From positions 1-64,000 of the forward strand of contig CALXDH010000005.1 of NCBI GenBank assembly GCA_944387015.1: DNA of 64,000 nucleotides, written 5' to 3'. Shown here piece by piece: positions 50,993-60,344 of the stretch. A program made the position numbers and the translations under genes. Source of the DNA: an uncultured Oscillospiraceae bacterium. GTDB lineage: Bacteria; Bacillota; Clostridia; Oscillospirales; Oscillospiraceae. How positions within the stretch are numbered: position 1 is the stretch's first letter; the number at the start of each line of letters is the position of its first letter. Under the pieces are notes generated by a model that worked only from the letters and a program-made list of their open reading frames with translations, was not told where the DNA came from and ran no database searches.

Positions 50993-52378
50993 ATGAAACT
51001 GGAAAACGACCTGGGGAACGATCCCATCGGCCCTCTGGTGCGGCGCATTGCCATTCCCAGTATGCTGGCCCAGTTTGTCAGTGTGCTCTACAGCATTGTG
51101 GACCGCATTTACATCAGCAACATTGCCGATATTGGCGAGGTGGCCCTGGCGGGCGTGGGAGTCTGCGGGCCGGTGGTGACCATGATCGGTGCCTTTGCCT
51201 CTCTCATCGGCATCGGCGGCGCACCGCTGATGAGCATCCGCATGGGAGCGGGCAAGCGGCTGGACGCCCACCGCATCCTGAACAACTGCTTTTTGATGCT
51301 GTGCGTGTGCGCCGTGGTGATCACGGCGGCCATCTTCCCCCTGCGGCGGGTGATGCTGATGGCCTTCGGCGCCAGCGAGGTGACGCTGCCCTACGCGGAG
51401 CAGTATTTCACGGTCTACCTCTGCGGGACGGTGTTCAACCTGCTCTCCCTGGGGATGAACCAGTTCATCATCTGCCAGGGCTTTGCCCGCAAGGGGATGT
51501 TCTCCGTGGTGCTGGGTGCTGTGCTGAACTTGGTGCTGGACCCCATCTTCATTTTCGCACTGCACATGGATGTGCTGGGTGCGGCGCTGGCTACGGTGCT
51601 CTCCCAGCTGGCCAGCTGCGTGTATGTGCTCTGCTTCCTCTTCGGCCGGAAGGTGCCTATCCGCATCACTTTCGGCGGTTATCAGCGTAAGCTCATGGGG
51701 CGCATCCTGGCGGTGGGCTTTACGCCCTTTCTCATCATCGCCATCGACAACGTGATGATCATCGCCATGAATGCCGTGCTGCAGCGCTACGGCGGCGCCG
51801 CTCTGGGAGACCGGCTGGTGACCTGCGCCACCATTGCCCAGAGCTTCATGCTGGTGGTGACCATGCCCCTGGGCGGGATCTCCGGCGGCACCCAGACGAT
51901 CCTGGCGTTCAACTACGGCGCCCGCCGGCGGGAGCGGATCCTCCAGGCGCAGAAATACATCACGATCCTGTGCGTGGCGTATGTGGCGGTGCTCTTTGTG
52001 CTGGCCCGGCTGGCGGGGCCCCTCTTCGTGCGGCTTTTTACCAGCGAGGCCGATCTGGCGGCGGAGGCCCTCTCCGCCATCCGGGTGTGCACCCTTGCCA
52101 TTTTGCCCCTGGGCATCCAGTATGAGGTGGTGGACGGCTTTACCGCCATGGGGCAGGTCCATCTCTCGCTGCCGTTGTCCTTCTTCCGCAAGGTGGTGTA
52201 TTTCGGCGCCCTCTTCCTCCTCCCTGCCCTGTTCGGCGCCCGGGCGGCGTTTTACGCCGAGCCGATCTCCGATGTGCTGGGGCCCCTGGCCTGTATCGTG
52301 GTGTACCGTCTGGCTATTCGGCGGGTGCTGGATTTTGACGGGACTGTGCCCCAGACAGGCAAGCGCCTGCCGGCCTGA
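50993..52378 (+). CDS. MATE family multidrug/solute exporter
   Basis: The 461-residue protein has twelve predicted membrane helices. MATE features include PSMLAQFVSVLYSIVDRIYIS, GIGGAPLMSIRMGAGK and LGMNQFIICQGFARKGM in the first half, and the matching GISGGTQTILAFNYGA in the second. Substrates cannot be predicted. The ATG at 50993 is chosen since GAGGAAA lies 7-8 nt upstream; a GTG at 50978 is less likely. Confidence 0.92.
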   Translation: MKLENDLGNDPIGPLVRRIAIPSMLAQFVSVLYSIVDRIYISNIADIGEVALAGVGVCGPVVTMIGAFASLIGIGGAPLMSIRMGAGKRLDAHRILNNCFLMLCVCAVVITAAIFPLRRVMLMAFGASEVTLPYAEQYFTVYLCGTVFNLLSLGMNQFIICQGFARKGMFSVVLGAVLNLVLDPIFIFALHMDVLGAALATVLSQLASCVYVLCFLFGRKVPIRITFGGYQRKLMGRILAVGFTPFLIIAIDNVMIIAMNAVLQRYGGAALGDRLVTCATIAQSFMLVVTMPLGGISGGTQTILAFNYGARRRERILQAQKYITILCVAYVAVLFVLARLAGPLFVRLFTSEADLAAEALSAIRVCTLAILPLGIQYEVVDGFTAMGQVHLSLPLSFFRKVVYFGALFLLPALFGARAAFYAEPISDVLGPLACIVVYRLAIRRVLDFDGTVPQTGKRLPA

Positions 52379-52394
52379 ATGCCTGAATAAAAAC

Positions 52395-52432
52395 AAACCG
52401 GATGCCGTCCGTATGGACGGCATCCGGTTTTT
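52395..52432. terminator. Bidirectional terminator after MATE
   Basis: AAACCGGATGCCGTCC and GGACGGCATCCGGTTT pair perfectly around GTAT, between convergent genes. Confidence 0.92.
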
Positions 52433-52464
52433 CTGTTCAGAAAAGAGGCGCAGGCGGATGCCTC

Positions 52465-53478
52465 TCAGTGCTCCCGCCGTCCGCCGCTCAGCTTGCGCAG
52501 AGACTCCATAGCCTCGGAGAAGTCCTTTTTCGCTTTGGCGGAGGGGTTGGCCCGCAGGATCCGCAGAGCGCGGCGGTAGGTCCGGGCCGTGCGGGTGCGG
52601 ATGGAGGCCTCCCGGTCCTGGAGGTGCTCCAAAAGCCCGGTCAGCTCTGCCCGGCGCTGGGCCAGGGCGTCGCCGGTAAGGTCCGCGGACTCCTCCAGGT
52701 GGTCCAGGGTCCGCTCCAGCGTGTCGGAAATGGCGCGGAGCGCCTGGAGCTTGGCGGAAGTGCGGCGGCGGAGGTTCTCCTCCAGCTGCTCCTTCCACTT
52801 CCGGGAGCGGGAGAGACGTTCCTCTTCCCGTTTCAGCCGTTCCACTTCCGTCCGTTCCCGGAAGCGGCGCAGATCGTCGGCGGCAAAGGCCGCGGCCACC
52901 TCCGCCCGGCGGGCCAGGCGCCGCAGGTCCTCATTCTCTTCGGTGAGCTTGGCAAGGGCCTGCTTGAGATCCAGGGCGGCCTGGGTGGACTGCACCACAT
53001 CCACCGCAAAGAGGGCGGTCAGCACCAGGGCCAGCGGGTCCACCAGAAGCGAGGGGACGTCCGCCAGCAGACGGGAGATGGGCGGATGGATCAGGCGCAC
53101 CAGCAAGATGGAGAAGAAGCCCCAGGCGATGGAGCTGGTGAGACAGATGTACCCGTGAAGATTGAAGGGCTGGCTGGAATAGTCCCAGTAGCGCATCTGG
53201 AACAGCCGCTCCATCACCGCGCCGGTGATGTACTCCAGCGCTGTGGCGGCCGCTGTGCCCAGAAGGAACACCAGACGCAGGTCCTGCTGGACCGGCAGCG
53301 TGACGAAGAGGATGATGATGGCGCCGCTTCCATAAATGGGCAGCACCGGCCCGTGGAGAAAGCCCCGGTTCACCCATCGCCGCTGGCGGAGGGAGACGTA
53401 GCAGCACTCCCATACCCAGCCGCAAAAGCAGTAGAAGAAAAACAGCAGCACCCATTGGCCGGTGGTGTAAAGATGCAT
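52465..53478 (-). CDS. PF06541-type membrane protein with long coiled-coil tail
   Basis: The 337-residue protein has about five membrane segments to residue ~160, with FFFYCFCGWVWECCY, GFLHGPVLPIYGSGA and ALEYITGAVMERLF, typical of the family annotated as putative ABC-transporter type IV (PF06541). The rest (about residues 165-337) is a Glu/Arg/Leu-rich coiled coil, an unusual extension of a domain normally found alone. No ABC genes are nearby. Function unknown. Confidence 0.8.
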   Translation of the reverse strand: MHLYTTGQWVLLFFFYCFCGWVWECCYVSLRQRRWVNRGFLHGPVLPIYGSGAIIILFVTLPVQQDLRLVFLLGTAAATALEYITGAVMERLFQMRYWDYSSQPFNLHGYICLTSSIAWGFFSILLVRLIHPPISRLLADVPSLLVDPLALVLTALFAVDVVQSTQAALDLKQALAKLTEENEDLRRLARRAEVAAAFAADDLRRFRERTEVERLKREEERLSRSRKWKEQLEENLRRRTSAKLQALRAISDTLERTLDHLEESADLTGDALAQRRAELTGLLEHLQDREASIRTRTARTYRRALRILRANPSAKAKKDFSEAMESLRKLSGGRREH

Positions 53479-53516
53479 AAAAACTCCTTTTTCAAGCGGG
53501 ACGCATCCTGCGGCGG

Positions 53517-54770
53517 TCAGGCCTCCGCAGGCGTCTTCTCCGGGTCTGCCACCCGGATCTCCAGCACCCGGCGGTGATCCACCCGGGTGACGGTGACTTC
53601 CAGTCCCTCAGAGGTAAAGTGATCCCCTGCCTGGGGCAGGCGGCCCAGCTGTTCGATGACCCAGCCGGAGACCGTGCTGGCGTCGCTGTCGTCCTTGATG
53701 GAGAAAAGATCGAAGAGGTCGCTGAGGTCGGCGCTGGCGGCGATGAGGTAGCTGCCGTCGCTTTGGCGGCGGATGGACTCTACCACCTCGTCGTGCTCAT
53801 CCCAGATCTCGCCCACCAGTTCCTCCAGGATGTCCTCCAGCGTTACCAGGCCCTCGGTGCCGCCGAATTCATCCACCACCACGGCCATGTGGATCTTTTT
53901 CTTCTGCAGCGTCCGCAGCAGGGCGCCCAGCTCCGCGTTGGCGGTGGTGTAGTGGACGGGGGTGATGCAGCCGGAAATATCGGTGCGGCCCCGGTAGCGG
54001 GCGGCGTGGAAATCCTTTTCGTGGATCAAGCCCACGATGTCATCCACATCCTTGTGGTAGACCGGCAGCCGGGAGTAGCCGCTTTCGGCAAAGACGGCGG
54101 CGATGTCGTCCATGGTGGCGGAGTCCTCCACCGCCACGATGTCCACCCGGGGGGTGAGAATGTCCCCGGCCTCCAGGTCGCCGAACTCGATGGCGGAGCG
54201 GATCAGCTGGCTTTCGTGCTGGTCCAGGCCGCCTTCGTTTTCCGCCTCGGAGACCATGGTGATGAGCTCATCTTCGGTGATGCCCTCCCCGTCCGCCGGA
54301 CGGATGATATGGCTCAGAAGCCGCTTCCACTGGGAAAAGAGGAAGTTCAGCGGCCGCAGGATCACCAGCAGCACCCGCAGCAGCGGCGAGGCCCACATGG
54401 CGAAGCGCTCCGGAGATTCCTTGGCGATGCTCTTGGGGGAGATCTCGCCGAAGATCAGTACCACCGCCGTCAGCACCACGGTGGAGATGGTGGGGCCGTA
54501 GGCATCGAAGAGCCGGGTGAAGAGCACCGTGCCCAGGGTGGAGGCGGTGATGTTGACGATGTTGTTTCCGATGAGAATGGTGGAGAGCATCCGGTCGTAC
54601 TCGTCGGCGATGGAGAGCGTCAGAGCGGCCCGGGAGTCCCCCGCCTCCGCTTTGCTGCGCAGGCGGATCTTGTTCAGACTGGAAAACGCGGTCTCTGTGG
54701 CGGAAAAGTAGGCGGAGAAGATCACCATCACAACGATGGCGCCGATCAATGTGGCTGTGGTACTGTCCAT
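53517..54770 (-). CDS. CorC/HlyC-type membrane protein with CBS pair (CNNM domain)
   Basis: The 417-residue protein has an N-terminal CNNM/DUF21 membrane domain (residues 5-190, with [20 protein letters not shown] and [15 protein letters not shown]), a CBS pair (about 205-335; [21 protein letters not shown] and [21 protein letters not shown]) and a C-terminal CorC_HlyC domain. The family is linked to Mg2+/Co2+ export. The ATG at 54768-54770 is about 13 nt after AGGAGTG, an unusually long spacing. Confidence 0.93.
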   Translation of the reverse strand: MDSTTATLIGAIVVMVIFSAYFSATETAFSSLNKIRLRSKAEAGDSRAALTLSIADEYDRMLSTILIGNNIVNITASTLGTVLFTRLFDAYGPTISTVVLTAVVLIFGEISPKSIAKESPERFAMWASPLLRVLLVILRPLNFLFSQWKRLLSHIIRPADGEGITEDELITMVSEAENEGGLDQHESQLIRSAIEFGDLEAGDILTPRVDIVAVEDSATMDDIAAVFAESGYSRLPVYHKDVDDIVGLIHEKDFHAARYRGRTDISGCITPVHYTTANAELGALLRTLQKKKIHMAVVVDEFGGTEGLVTLEDILEELVGEIWDEHDEVVESIRRQSDGSYLIAASADLSDLFDLFSIKDDSDASTVSGWVIEQLGRLPQAGDHFTSEGLEVTVTRVDHRRVLEIRVADPEKTPAEA

Positions 54771-54844
54771 GGAAAACGAAATCACTCCTATAAATGATAA
54801 AAATGGTGTGGAAGCAGCAGGCGGAAGGGGAAAAATACGCAGCA

Positions 54845-54880
54845 AGGGACAGCCTCACCCCAAGGGGTCAGACTGTCCCT
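54845..54880. repeat. 36-bp palindrome upstream of the CNNM/CBS gene
   Basis: AGGGACAG...CTGTCCCT flanks CCCC-AA-GGGG, giving a nested perfect hairpin. It lies in the likely leader of the minus-strand gene. The remaining ~260 bases of this intergenic stretch show nothing else recognisable. Confidence 0.55.
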
Positions 54881-55020
54881 GTTTGACGGTTTTCTATGTG
54901 AGCGGACGACGGAGGTTGGTCCACGGGTGTTTCTCAATCCCTTCCAAGGCCATTTGGCCGGATCATTAGAATTTAGCATACCATAAAGAATGGCAGAAAG
55001 CAAGGATACCGCCCGTTAAA

Positions 55021-55061
55021 TTTTCTCCCCGCCCGGAACCGAACCGGTTCCGGGCGGGGAG
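55021..55061 (-). terminator. Terminator of the S-layer glycosidase gene
   Basis: TTCTCCCCGCCCGGAACC and its complement form an 18-bp stem around a 5-nt loop just after the stop codon. The T tract on the minus strand is weak. Confidence 0.75.
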
Positions 55062-55068
55062 AATCGCG

Positions 55069-58000
55069 TTACAGGAGGTTATAGAGGATCTTGGCCATCT
55101 GGCCGCGGGTGATGCTGGCGTTGGGCAGGAAGGTGCCGTCGCTGTAGCCGCTGATGACACCCTGGGCCACCATGGTCTGGATATAGTAGGTGGCGTAGGA
55201 CGGGATGGAGGCGGCGTCGGAGAAGGTCAGCGCCGTGGTGGCGTAGCCCTTTTCCTGGGTGCGGCCGATCATGGTGGCCGCCTGGGCCCGGGTAAGGCTG
55301 GCGTTGGGGTTGAAGTAGAGCTTGCCGTCAGCGCCGGTGGAGCCATTGATGATGCCCTTGGAGTACAGTGCCTTCACGGCGGGGACAGCGTAGGACGGGA
55401 TGGAGCTGTTGTCCGCGAAGGGCAGCTGCACGCTGGCGTAATCGCTCTCATTCAGGCCCAGGTACCGGAAGAGCATGGCAGAGAACTGGGCCCGGGTGAT
55501 GTTCTGGTTGGGCCGGAAGGTGCCGTCCTCATAGCCGGTGGTGATCCCGGTGCTGTACAGGAAGTCCACGTAGGTGGCGGCCCAGTAGCCGTCGATGTCG
55601 GTGAACTTGTGGGCCGTGCTGGTGGGCTCCACGTCCACGGAGGCCCGGCCGATGTTGCCGGAGGCGTCCCGGGCGGTGACAGTCAGGCGCATGGCGTCGT
55701 GGCTTTCCAGGGACTGGGGCAGCGACACGGTCAGCGCGCCGGAGGCGGTATCATAGGAGAAGTCCAGCGCCGTGCTCTTCTGGCTGCCGCCGGAGTACGT
55801 CACGGAGATGGCGCTCTTGGGCAGCACGCCGTCCACAGCGTCGGCCACGGTGGCGGTCAGCTGCCAGGCGGCGCTGTCCAGGGACGCGCTGACGGCAGGG
55901 ACCTCCGTATCCACGATATTGTCGTGGGAGGCGGTGATCTGATCCAGGTAGATGGTGCCGGAGGAAGCGGCGGTGCCGCTGACTGCCAGGCCCTGGATGG
56001 AGAAGGTGCCGCTGATGGGAACGGAGACCTGTTTCCAGCCGGTGAAGTCCAGCGTGGTGAGGGGCTTGAGGAGGCTGGAGGTGGTGCCGTCGCTGTACAG
56101 GAAGGAGAGGGTGTTGCCGGAGCCGTCACCCTGGACCCAGACGTTCAGGCTGGAGTGCTGGGTGCCGATGGCGGTGGTGGCGGCGGCGCGCCACTGGGCG
56201 GCGTAGCCGTTGGCCTCCGTGAGGGTATAGTCCACCTTGGCGGCGCCCCGGCCCATCTTCACAGCGTCGCTGGCGGAGGTGAGGCTGAAGTCCATATCGG
56301 TGCCGCTGCCCCGGAAGATGGTGGTGGTGCCGTCAAAGCTCTCGATGCTCTCAAGACCCGTGCCGGCCACCGTGACGCTGACTGTGGCGCTCTTGCCGCC
56401 GGCGGTGACGGTGATCGTGCCGGTGCCGGGGGCGGTGGCGGTAAAGATGCCGGTATTGGAAATGGTGCCGATGTCGCCGGTAACGGTCCAGGTGAAGGCC
56501 TCCTGGTCTGCCTGGAGCGCCATATGGTTGTACACGGCGGAGGCCACCAGAGCGGCGGAGGCGCCGTCGGCCACGGAAATGCTGGAAACAGCGGTGCCGC
56601 TGCTGTTGCGGACGGTGATGGAATCCGGCGTCTCGATGGCGTGGACCGTGGTGGAACCCTGCTTGCTTCCGCTGTACGCGGTGACGGTGATGTCGCCGCC
56701 GCCGGCGGGAGTGGTCAGCACATTGCCGTCCAGCGTGCCGTCGCTGGTCTCCAGATCATAGGACTCGTCGTCCATGGGAATGAAATTGGTGTCCAGCGCG
56801 GCGGCGGAAATGGTCACCTTGCTGCCGGCCAGGACATAGCTGTGGTCCGCCTGGACATAGAAACTGCCGAGCCGTCCGGAGGGCTCACTGGTGGCCACCA
56901 GGAACACATGGTTGGTAACGGAGCGCTCGCTGCCGTCGGAGGGGGTGTTGATGGTTTTGGCGGTCAGCTCGTCAGGCTGGGTGACGGTGATGGCGGTGGA
57001 GCCGCCGCCGTCCAGGCACAGCGCGGTGACGCAGCCCAGCTCCACCATCCGCTGGGCCAGCTGGTTGAGGGACGCGCCGATGGAGTGACCGGACTTACGG
57101 CCGTCAATGGTGTAGAACACCAGGGTGCCGTCGGCCTTCTGGCCGATGGCGGTGCGGGGGCTGGCGCTGTTGGAGAGGCCGGAGACCACAGAGCCGTTTT
57201 CCACCAGGGAGTACAGCGCGCCTACCGCGTACTCCACATCGTTCCACTCTTCGCTGGAAGCGGTGACGGACAGGGTGATGGTGCTGCCCACGGGAATGCG
57301 CCGCAGGGCGTCCACATTGTAGGAGCTGGACTGGAGATTGGCGGAGAGCACGATCTGATCCGGGCCAATGGCGGTGGCGGAGGTGGCCTCCACCACCTGG
57401 TCCACCGTGGCGGTCAGCTCCCCGCCGATGGTAAGGGAGCCCTGGTCAATGGTGCAGATCACGTCCACGCCGGCCTCCGTATTGCCGGTGGTGTGGCGGG
57501 AGTTGAAGTCGTACGTATAAAGGTAGATGCCGCCGGTGGAGACACGGGCCTTGTTGACGCCGGTGAGCTGGCGGACCACCTTGGTGGGGGTACCGTAGTC
57601 GTTGAGCAGCTCATAGCCCAGGTCCGCGGAGACCTTTACCGTGGGCTTGCCCAGCACGGCGGTGCCGTCCGCCCGGAAGCCGATGGCGTAGTATCCGCCG
57701 TCAGTGCTCAAAAGCTCCCCTTCCGACACCACAAGGCCGATGGGCAATCCGGTAGAGGTGTTGAAAAAGTCGCCGTTGATGCCCGTTACCACCCGGTAGC
57801 CCTGGGACTCCAGGCTCTTGGCGGCAGAGGAGACCGTGATGCGGGAGGTCAGGGTGTCGCCGTAGGTGACAATGGGCGTCACATCTTCATTGGGGGTATA
57901 GGTCACCACGTTTTCCGTCCGCAGATCGGAGTATGCGGAGCTCCAGAACACGTTGGTGGAAAGCTGCGTCTCCTGGTTGAGCAGCGTGTCCCGGGAAGAG

Positions 58001-58104
58001 AGATCCTCACCCAGGGCATTGGACGCGGCGGCGCTGATGCCCAGGGAACAGGCCAGCGACGCGGAGAGGAATAGGGACAACGTCCTGCGGAAAAAACGAT
58101 TCAT
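55069..58104 (-). CDS. S-layer-anchored phosphodiester glycosidase family protein
   Basis: The 1011-residue secreted protein has a signal peptide (residues 1-27), a phosphodiester glycosidase/NAGPA domain (about 70-405; VVTGINGDFFNTSTGLPIGL, ALCLDGGGSTAITV), Ig-like/BIG2 segments (about 415-600; ISVADGASAALVASAVYN, FTATAPGTGTITVTAGG), a carbohydrate-binding-like jelly roll (about 605-740) and three SLH repeats (about 835-1011; GYEDGTFRPNQNITRAQFSA, LYFNPNASLTRAQAATMIGR, GYSDGTFLPNASITRGQMAK). It is probably attached to the wall through secondary polymers and acts on phosphodiester-linked sugars. Terminator downstream. Confidence 0.9.
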   Translation of the reverse strand: MNRFFRRTLSLFLSASLACSLGISAAASNALGEDLSSRDTLLNQETQLSTNVFWSSAYSDLRTENVVTYTPNEDVTPIVTYGDTLTSRITVSSAAKSLESQGYRVVTGINGDFFNTSTGLPIGLVVSEGELLSTDGGYYAIGFRADGTAVLGKPTVKVSADLGYELLNDYGTPTKVVRQLTGVNKARVSTGGIYLYTYDFNSRHTTGNTEAGVDVICTIDQGSLTIGGELTATVDQVVEATSATAIGPDQIVLSANLQSSSYNVDALRRIPVGSTITLSVTASSEEWNDVEYAVGALYSLVENGSVVSGLSNSASPRTAIGQKADGTLVFYTIDGRKSGHSIGASLNQLAQRMVELGCVTALCLDGGGSTAITVTQPDELTAKTINTPSDGSERSVTNHVFLVATSEPSGRLGSFYVQADHSYVLAGSKVTISAAALDTNFIPMDDESYDLETSDGTLDGNVLTTPAGGGDITVTAYSGSKQGSTTVHAIETPDSITVRNSSGTAVSSISVADGASAALVASAVYNHMALQADQEAFTWTVTGDIGTISNTGIFTATAPGTGTITVTAGGKSATVSVTVAGTGLESIESFDGTTTIFRGSGTDMDFSLTSASDAVKMGRGAAKVDYTLTEANGYAAQWRAAATTAIGTQHSSLNVWVQGDGSGNTLSFLYSDGTTSSLLKPLTTLDFTGWKQVSVPISGTFSIQGLAVSGTAASSGTIYLDQITASHDNIVDTEVPAVSASLDSAAWQLTATVADAVDGVLPKSAISVTYSGGSQKSTALDFSYDTASGALTVSLPQSLESHDAMRLTVTARDASGNIGRASVDVEPTSTAHKFTDIDGYWAATYVDFLYSTGITTGYEDGTFRPNQNITRAQFSAMLFRYLGLNESDYASVQLPFADNSSIPSYAVPAVKALYSKGIINGSTGADGKLYFNPNASLTRAQAATMIGRTQEKGYATTALTFSDAASIPSYATYYIQTMVAQGVISGYSDGTFLPNASITRGQMAKILYNLL

Positions 58105-58276
58105 AAGCTGCCTCCATCAGTTTCAAGGGGTGGTCAACATAACATTTTTCAGAATAGCACAAAAAAAGAGCAAAGTAAATGCCAAACCGGAAACAAACCT
58201 GGCTTTCTCTCCGGTAAAAATTCCTTTCTTTGAGACGAAACGGCTGTAAAAAAGTTCCCCCGGCGGAAAAAGCCTC

Positions 58277-58306
58277 TTGTGGAGCGGCGGCGGTGGGGGC
58301 TATAAT
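58277..58306 (+). promoter_or_regulatory. Promoter of the ferredoxin gene
   Basis: TTGTGG (58277-58282) and TATAAT (58301-58306) are 18 bp apart. The leader is about 75 nt. Confidence 0.65.
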
Positions 58307-58385
58307 GGAAAAAAGCTCCGGCCGCCTGGCCGCCGGAGTGCAAGCGTCCGGAGGGAGCGCCCCGGACAGACGGAGGAGGAGACGC

Positions 58386-58571
58386 ATGCAGATCAAGATC
58401 GACGAGAGCCGGTGCATCGGCTGCGGGATGTGCGCGGCGGCAGTGCCGGAGGTGTTTGCCATCGTGGGCCGGGTGTCCACGGTAGTGGGCGCACCGGAGA
58501 AAAGCCGGGAGAGCCGGGTCTTTGACGCGGCCAACGGCTGTCCGGTGAACGCCATTTCGGCAAAGCGGTGA
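58386..58571 (+). CDS. Single-cluster [4Fe-4S] ferredoxin
   Basis: The 61-residue protein has CIGCGMC (C10, C13, C16) and C52 in NGCPVNAIS, the ligands of one [4Fe-4S] cluster. The middle region lacks a second motif, as in monocluster ferredoxins of Desulfovibrio and Thermotoga type. It could serve Rnf or the reductase-like flavoprotein, though no partner is adjacent. The ATG at 58386 follows GGAGGAGACGC. It is monocistronic. Confidence 0.93.
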   Translation: MQIKIDESRCIGCGMCAAAVPEVFAIVGRVSTVVGAPEKSRESRVFDAANGCPVNAISAKR

Positions 58572-58575
58572 GGAG

Positions 58576-58603
58576 ACCGGCGGGAGATCCCGCCGGTTTT
58601 TTT
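58576..58603 (+). terminator. Terminator of the ferredoxin gene
   Basis: ACCGGCGGGA and TCCCGCCGGT pair tightly, followed by seven T residues, 5 nt after the stop. Confidence 0.92.
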
Positions 58604-58614
58604 GGTGGGGACTG

Positions 58615-58643
58615 TTGCAAAACCTGGAAAAGAGGCGTACAAT
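58615..58643 (+). promoter_or_regulatory. Promoter of the thiamin salvage operon
   Basis: TTGCAA (58615-58620) and TACAAT (58638-58643) are 17 bp apart, directly before the TPP riboswitch. Confidence 0.8.
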
Positions 58644-58658
58644 AAACAGAACTGAACA

Positions 58659-58747
58659 ACGGGGAGTCCGTATTGCCGGGCTGAGAGGAGACCGCCATGG
58701 TCTTTACCCGCGACCTGATTTGGATCATGCCAACGTAGGGAGATAAC
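58659..58747 (+). ncRNA. TPP riboswitch (THI element)
   Basis: The element has ACGGGGAGTCC, the conserved GGGCTGAGAGGAG, ACCCGCGACCTGATTTGGA and CATGCCAACGTAGGGAG, the diagnostic pieces of the TPP aptamer in order. It precedes thiD-thiT-tenA-cytX and should lower their expression when thiamin pyrophosphate is plentiful. Confidence 0.96.
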
Positions 58748-58752
58748 GACGC

Positions 58753-58790
58753 GCGCCGCAGACTGCCGATCAGGGTGTCTGCGGCGCTTT
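58753..58790 (+). terminator. Expression-platform hairpin of the TPP riboswitch
   Basis: GCGCCGCAGAC and GTCTGCGGCGC pair around a 13-nt loop followed by TTT then TTTT. It is the likely TPP-dependent terminator, about 145 nt before thiD. The rest of the gap shows nothing else. Confidence 0.65.
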
Positions 58791-58935
58791 GCGCGTTTTG
58801 GGGATTTACAGGAGGTTTTATCCCGGCGCGGGCTTAAAAAACGGGAAATCCGGCCACTGGCCGATTCCGGCGGTACATTGGGGGCACCACCTTGTATCGC
58901 CTCATAAAACTTCAATGCGAAAAGGAGAAATCAGT

Positions 58936-59733
58936 ATGAAGACAGCATTGACGATCGCTGGAAGCGACTCCAGCGGAGGCGCCGGCATCCAGGCAGACAT
59001 CAAGACCATGACGGCCAACGGCGTATTCGCCATGAGCGCCATCACGGCCCTGACTGCCCAGAATACCACCGGCGTCACAGACATTCTGGAGGCAACGCCC
59101 CAGTTCCTGGGTGAGGAACTGGACGCCATTTTCACGGACATATTCCCCGATGCCGTGAAGATCGGCATGGTCTCCTCTTCCGGCCTCATCGCCGTCATCG
59201 CGGACAAGCTGCGCCAGTATGGCGCAAAGCACATCGTGGTGGACCCGGTGATGGTGGCCACCTCCGGGGCAAAGCTTTTGCGGGACGATGCCATCGCCGT
59301 TCTGGAAGAGCAGCTGCTGCCCCTGGCGGCGGTCCTGACCCCCAACATCCCGGAGGCGGAGATCCTCTCCGGCATGACCATCCGCAATGCCGCGGACATG
59401 GAACAGGCGGCCCGCACCATCAGCGAGCGGTACGGCTGCGCCGTTTTGTGCAAGGGCGGCCATCAGATCAACGATGCCGACGACCTGCTCTGGCGGGACG
59501 GCGCGGGCAAGTGGTTCCGGGGCCGGCGGATCAACAACCCCAACACCCACGGCACCGGCTGCACCCTCTCCAGCGCCATCGCCTCCAACCTGGCCAAGGG
59601 CTATGATCTGGACGCGTCTGTGGAGCGGGCCAAAGCGTACATCTCCGGCGCGCTGGCGGCGATGCTGGATCTGGGCAAGGGCAGCGGTCCCATGAATCAC
59701 ATGTTCGCCCTGAGAGGGGAGTTCGTGGAATGA
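58936..59733 (+). CDS. thiD: Hydroxymethylpyrimidine/phosphomethylpyrimidine kinase
   Basis: ThiD phosphorylates HMP to HMP-PP for thiamin synthesis. The 265-residue ribokinase-fold protein begins MKTALTIAGSDSSGGAGIQAD, with ITALTAQNTTGV, VVDPVMVATSGAKLL, LTPNIPEAEILSG and the anion-hole NNPNTHGTGCTLSSAIAS. AAAGGAG precedes the ATG. It is the first gene of the TPP-riboswitch operon and overlaps thiT by 4 nt. Confidence 0.96.
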   Translation: MKTALTIAGSDSSGGAGIQADIKTMTANGVFAMSAITALTAQNTTGVTDILEATPQFLGEELDAIFTDIFPDAVKIGMVSSSGLIAVIADKLRQYGAKHIVVDPVMVATSGAKLLRDDAIAVLEEQLLPLAAVLTPNIPEAEILSGMTIRNAADMEQAARTISERYGCAVLCKGGHQINDADDLLWRDGAGKWFRGRRINNPNTHGTGCTLSSAIASNLAKGYDLDASVERAKAYISGALAAMLDLGKGSGPMNHMFALRGEFVE

Positions 59734-60344
59734 TCTCCGCTGTCATCACCGCCGTATTTGCGGTGGTCTATCTATTGGCAACGGTGTGGCTGTGCCGGGG
59801 GGTGAAGCTCAACGCCCGGGCGCTGTGCCTGGGGGGCGTGATCTGTGCGCTGACGCTGGTGCTGGCCACCATCCGGATCCCCCTGCCCACCGGCTCCAAC
59901 ATCACCTGCGGCTCCTGGATCCCCCTGATGCTGCTGGCGCTGCTGTACGACTACCGGCTCTCCATGGTGACGGGCTGGGTGTGCGGGATCCTTGCCATGA
60001 TCCTGATCCCCGGGTGGCAGGCGGTCCACTGGGCGCAGATCTTCGTGCAGCAGCTGGTGTGCTTCTCCTGCCTGGGCTACGCCGGCGTCTTCGGCGCCGA
60101 CAAGCGCTGGAAGGCTGTCTGCGGCATGACGCTGGCGGTGTTCCTGCGGTGCTGCGGCCATGTGCTCAGCGGGGTGATCTTCTACTCCCAGAACGCCTGG
60201 GACGGTTGGGGCGCCTGGGGATACAGCCTGGCCTACAATCTCTCCTCCCGGCTTCCCGAGGGGATCTTGAGCATTTTGATCGTATCGCTTCTGCCGCTGG
60301 CATTCATGCGGCGGTCCATGATGAAAGAAGGAGGGGCAGCATGA
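59730..60344 (+). CDS. thiT: ECF transporter S component ThiT (thiamin)
   Basis: The 204-residue membrane protein has about six helices. ThiT-like features are LATIRIPLPTGSNITCGSWIPLMLLALLYDY, WVCGILAMILIPGWQ, FLRCCGHVLSGVIFYSQNAWD and WGAWGYSLAYNLSSRLPEGI, where aromatic and His residues form the thiamin pocket in known ThiT. The TPP riboswitch and neighbours support the substrate. Overlaps both thiD and tenA (ATGA). Confidence 0.9.
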   Translation: MISAVITAVFAVVYLLATVWLCRGVKLNARALCLGGVICALTLVLATIRIPLPTGSNITCGSWIPLMLLALLYDYRLSMVTGWVCGILAMILIPGWQAVHWAQIFVQQLVCFSCLGYAGVFGADKRWKAVCGMTLAVFLRCCGHVLSGVIFYSQNAWDGWGAWGYSLAYNLSSRLPEGILSILIVSLLPLAFMRRSMMKEGGAA

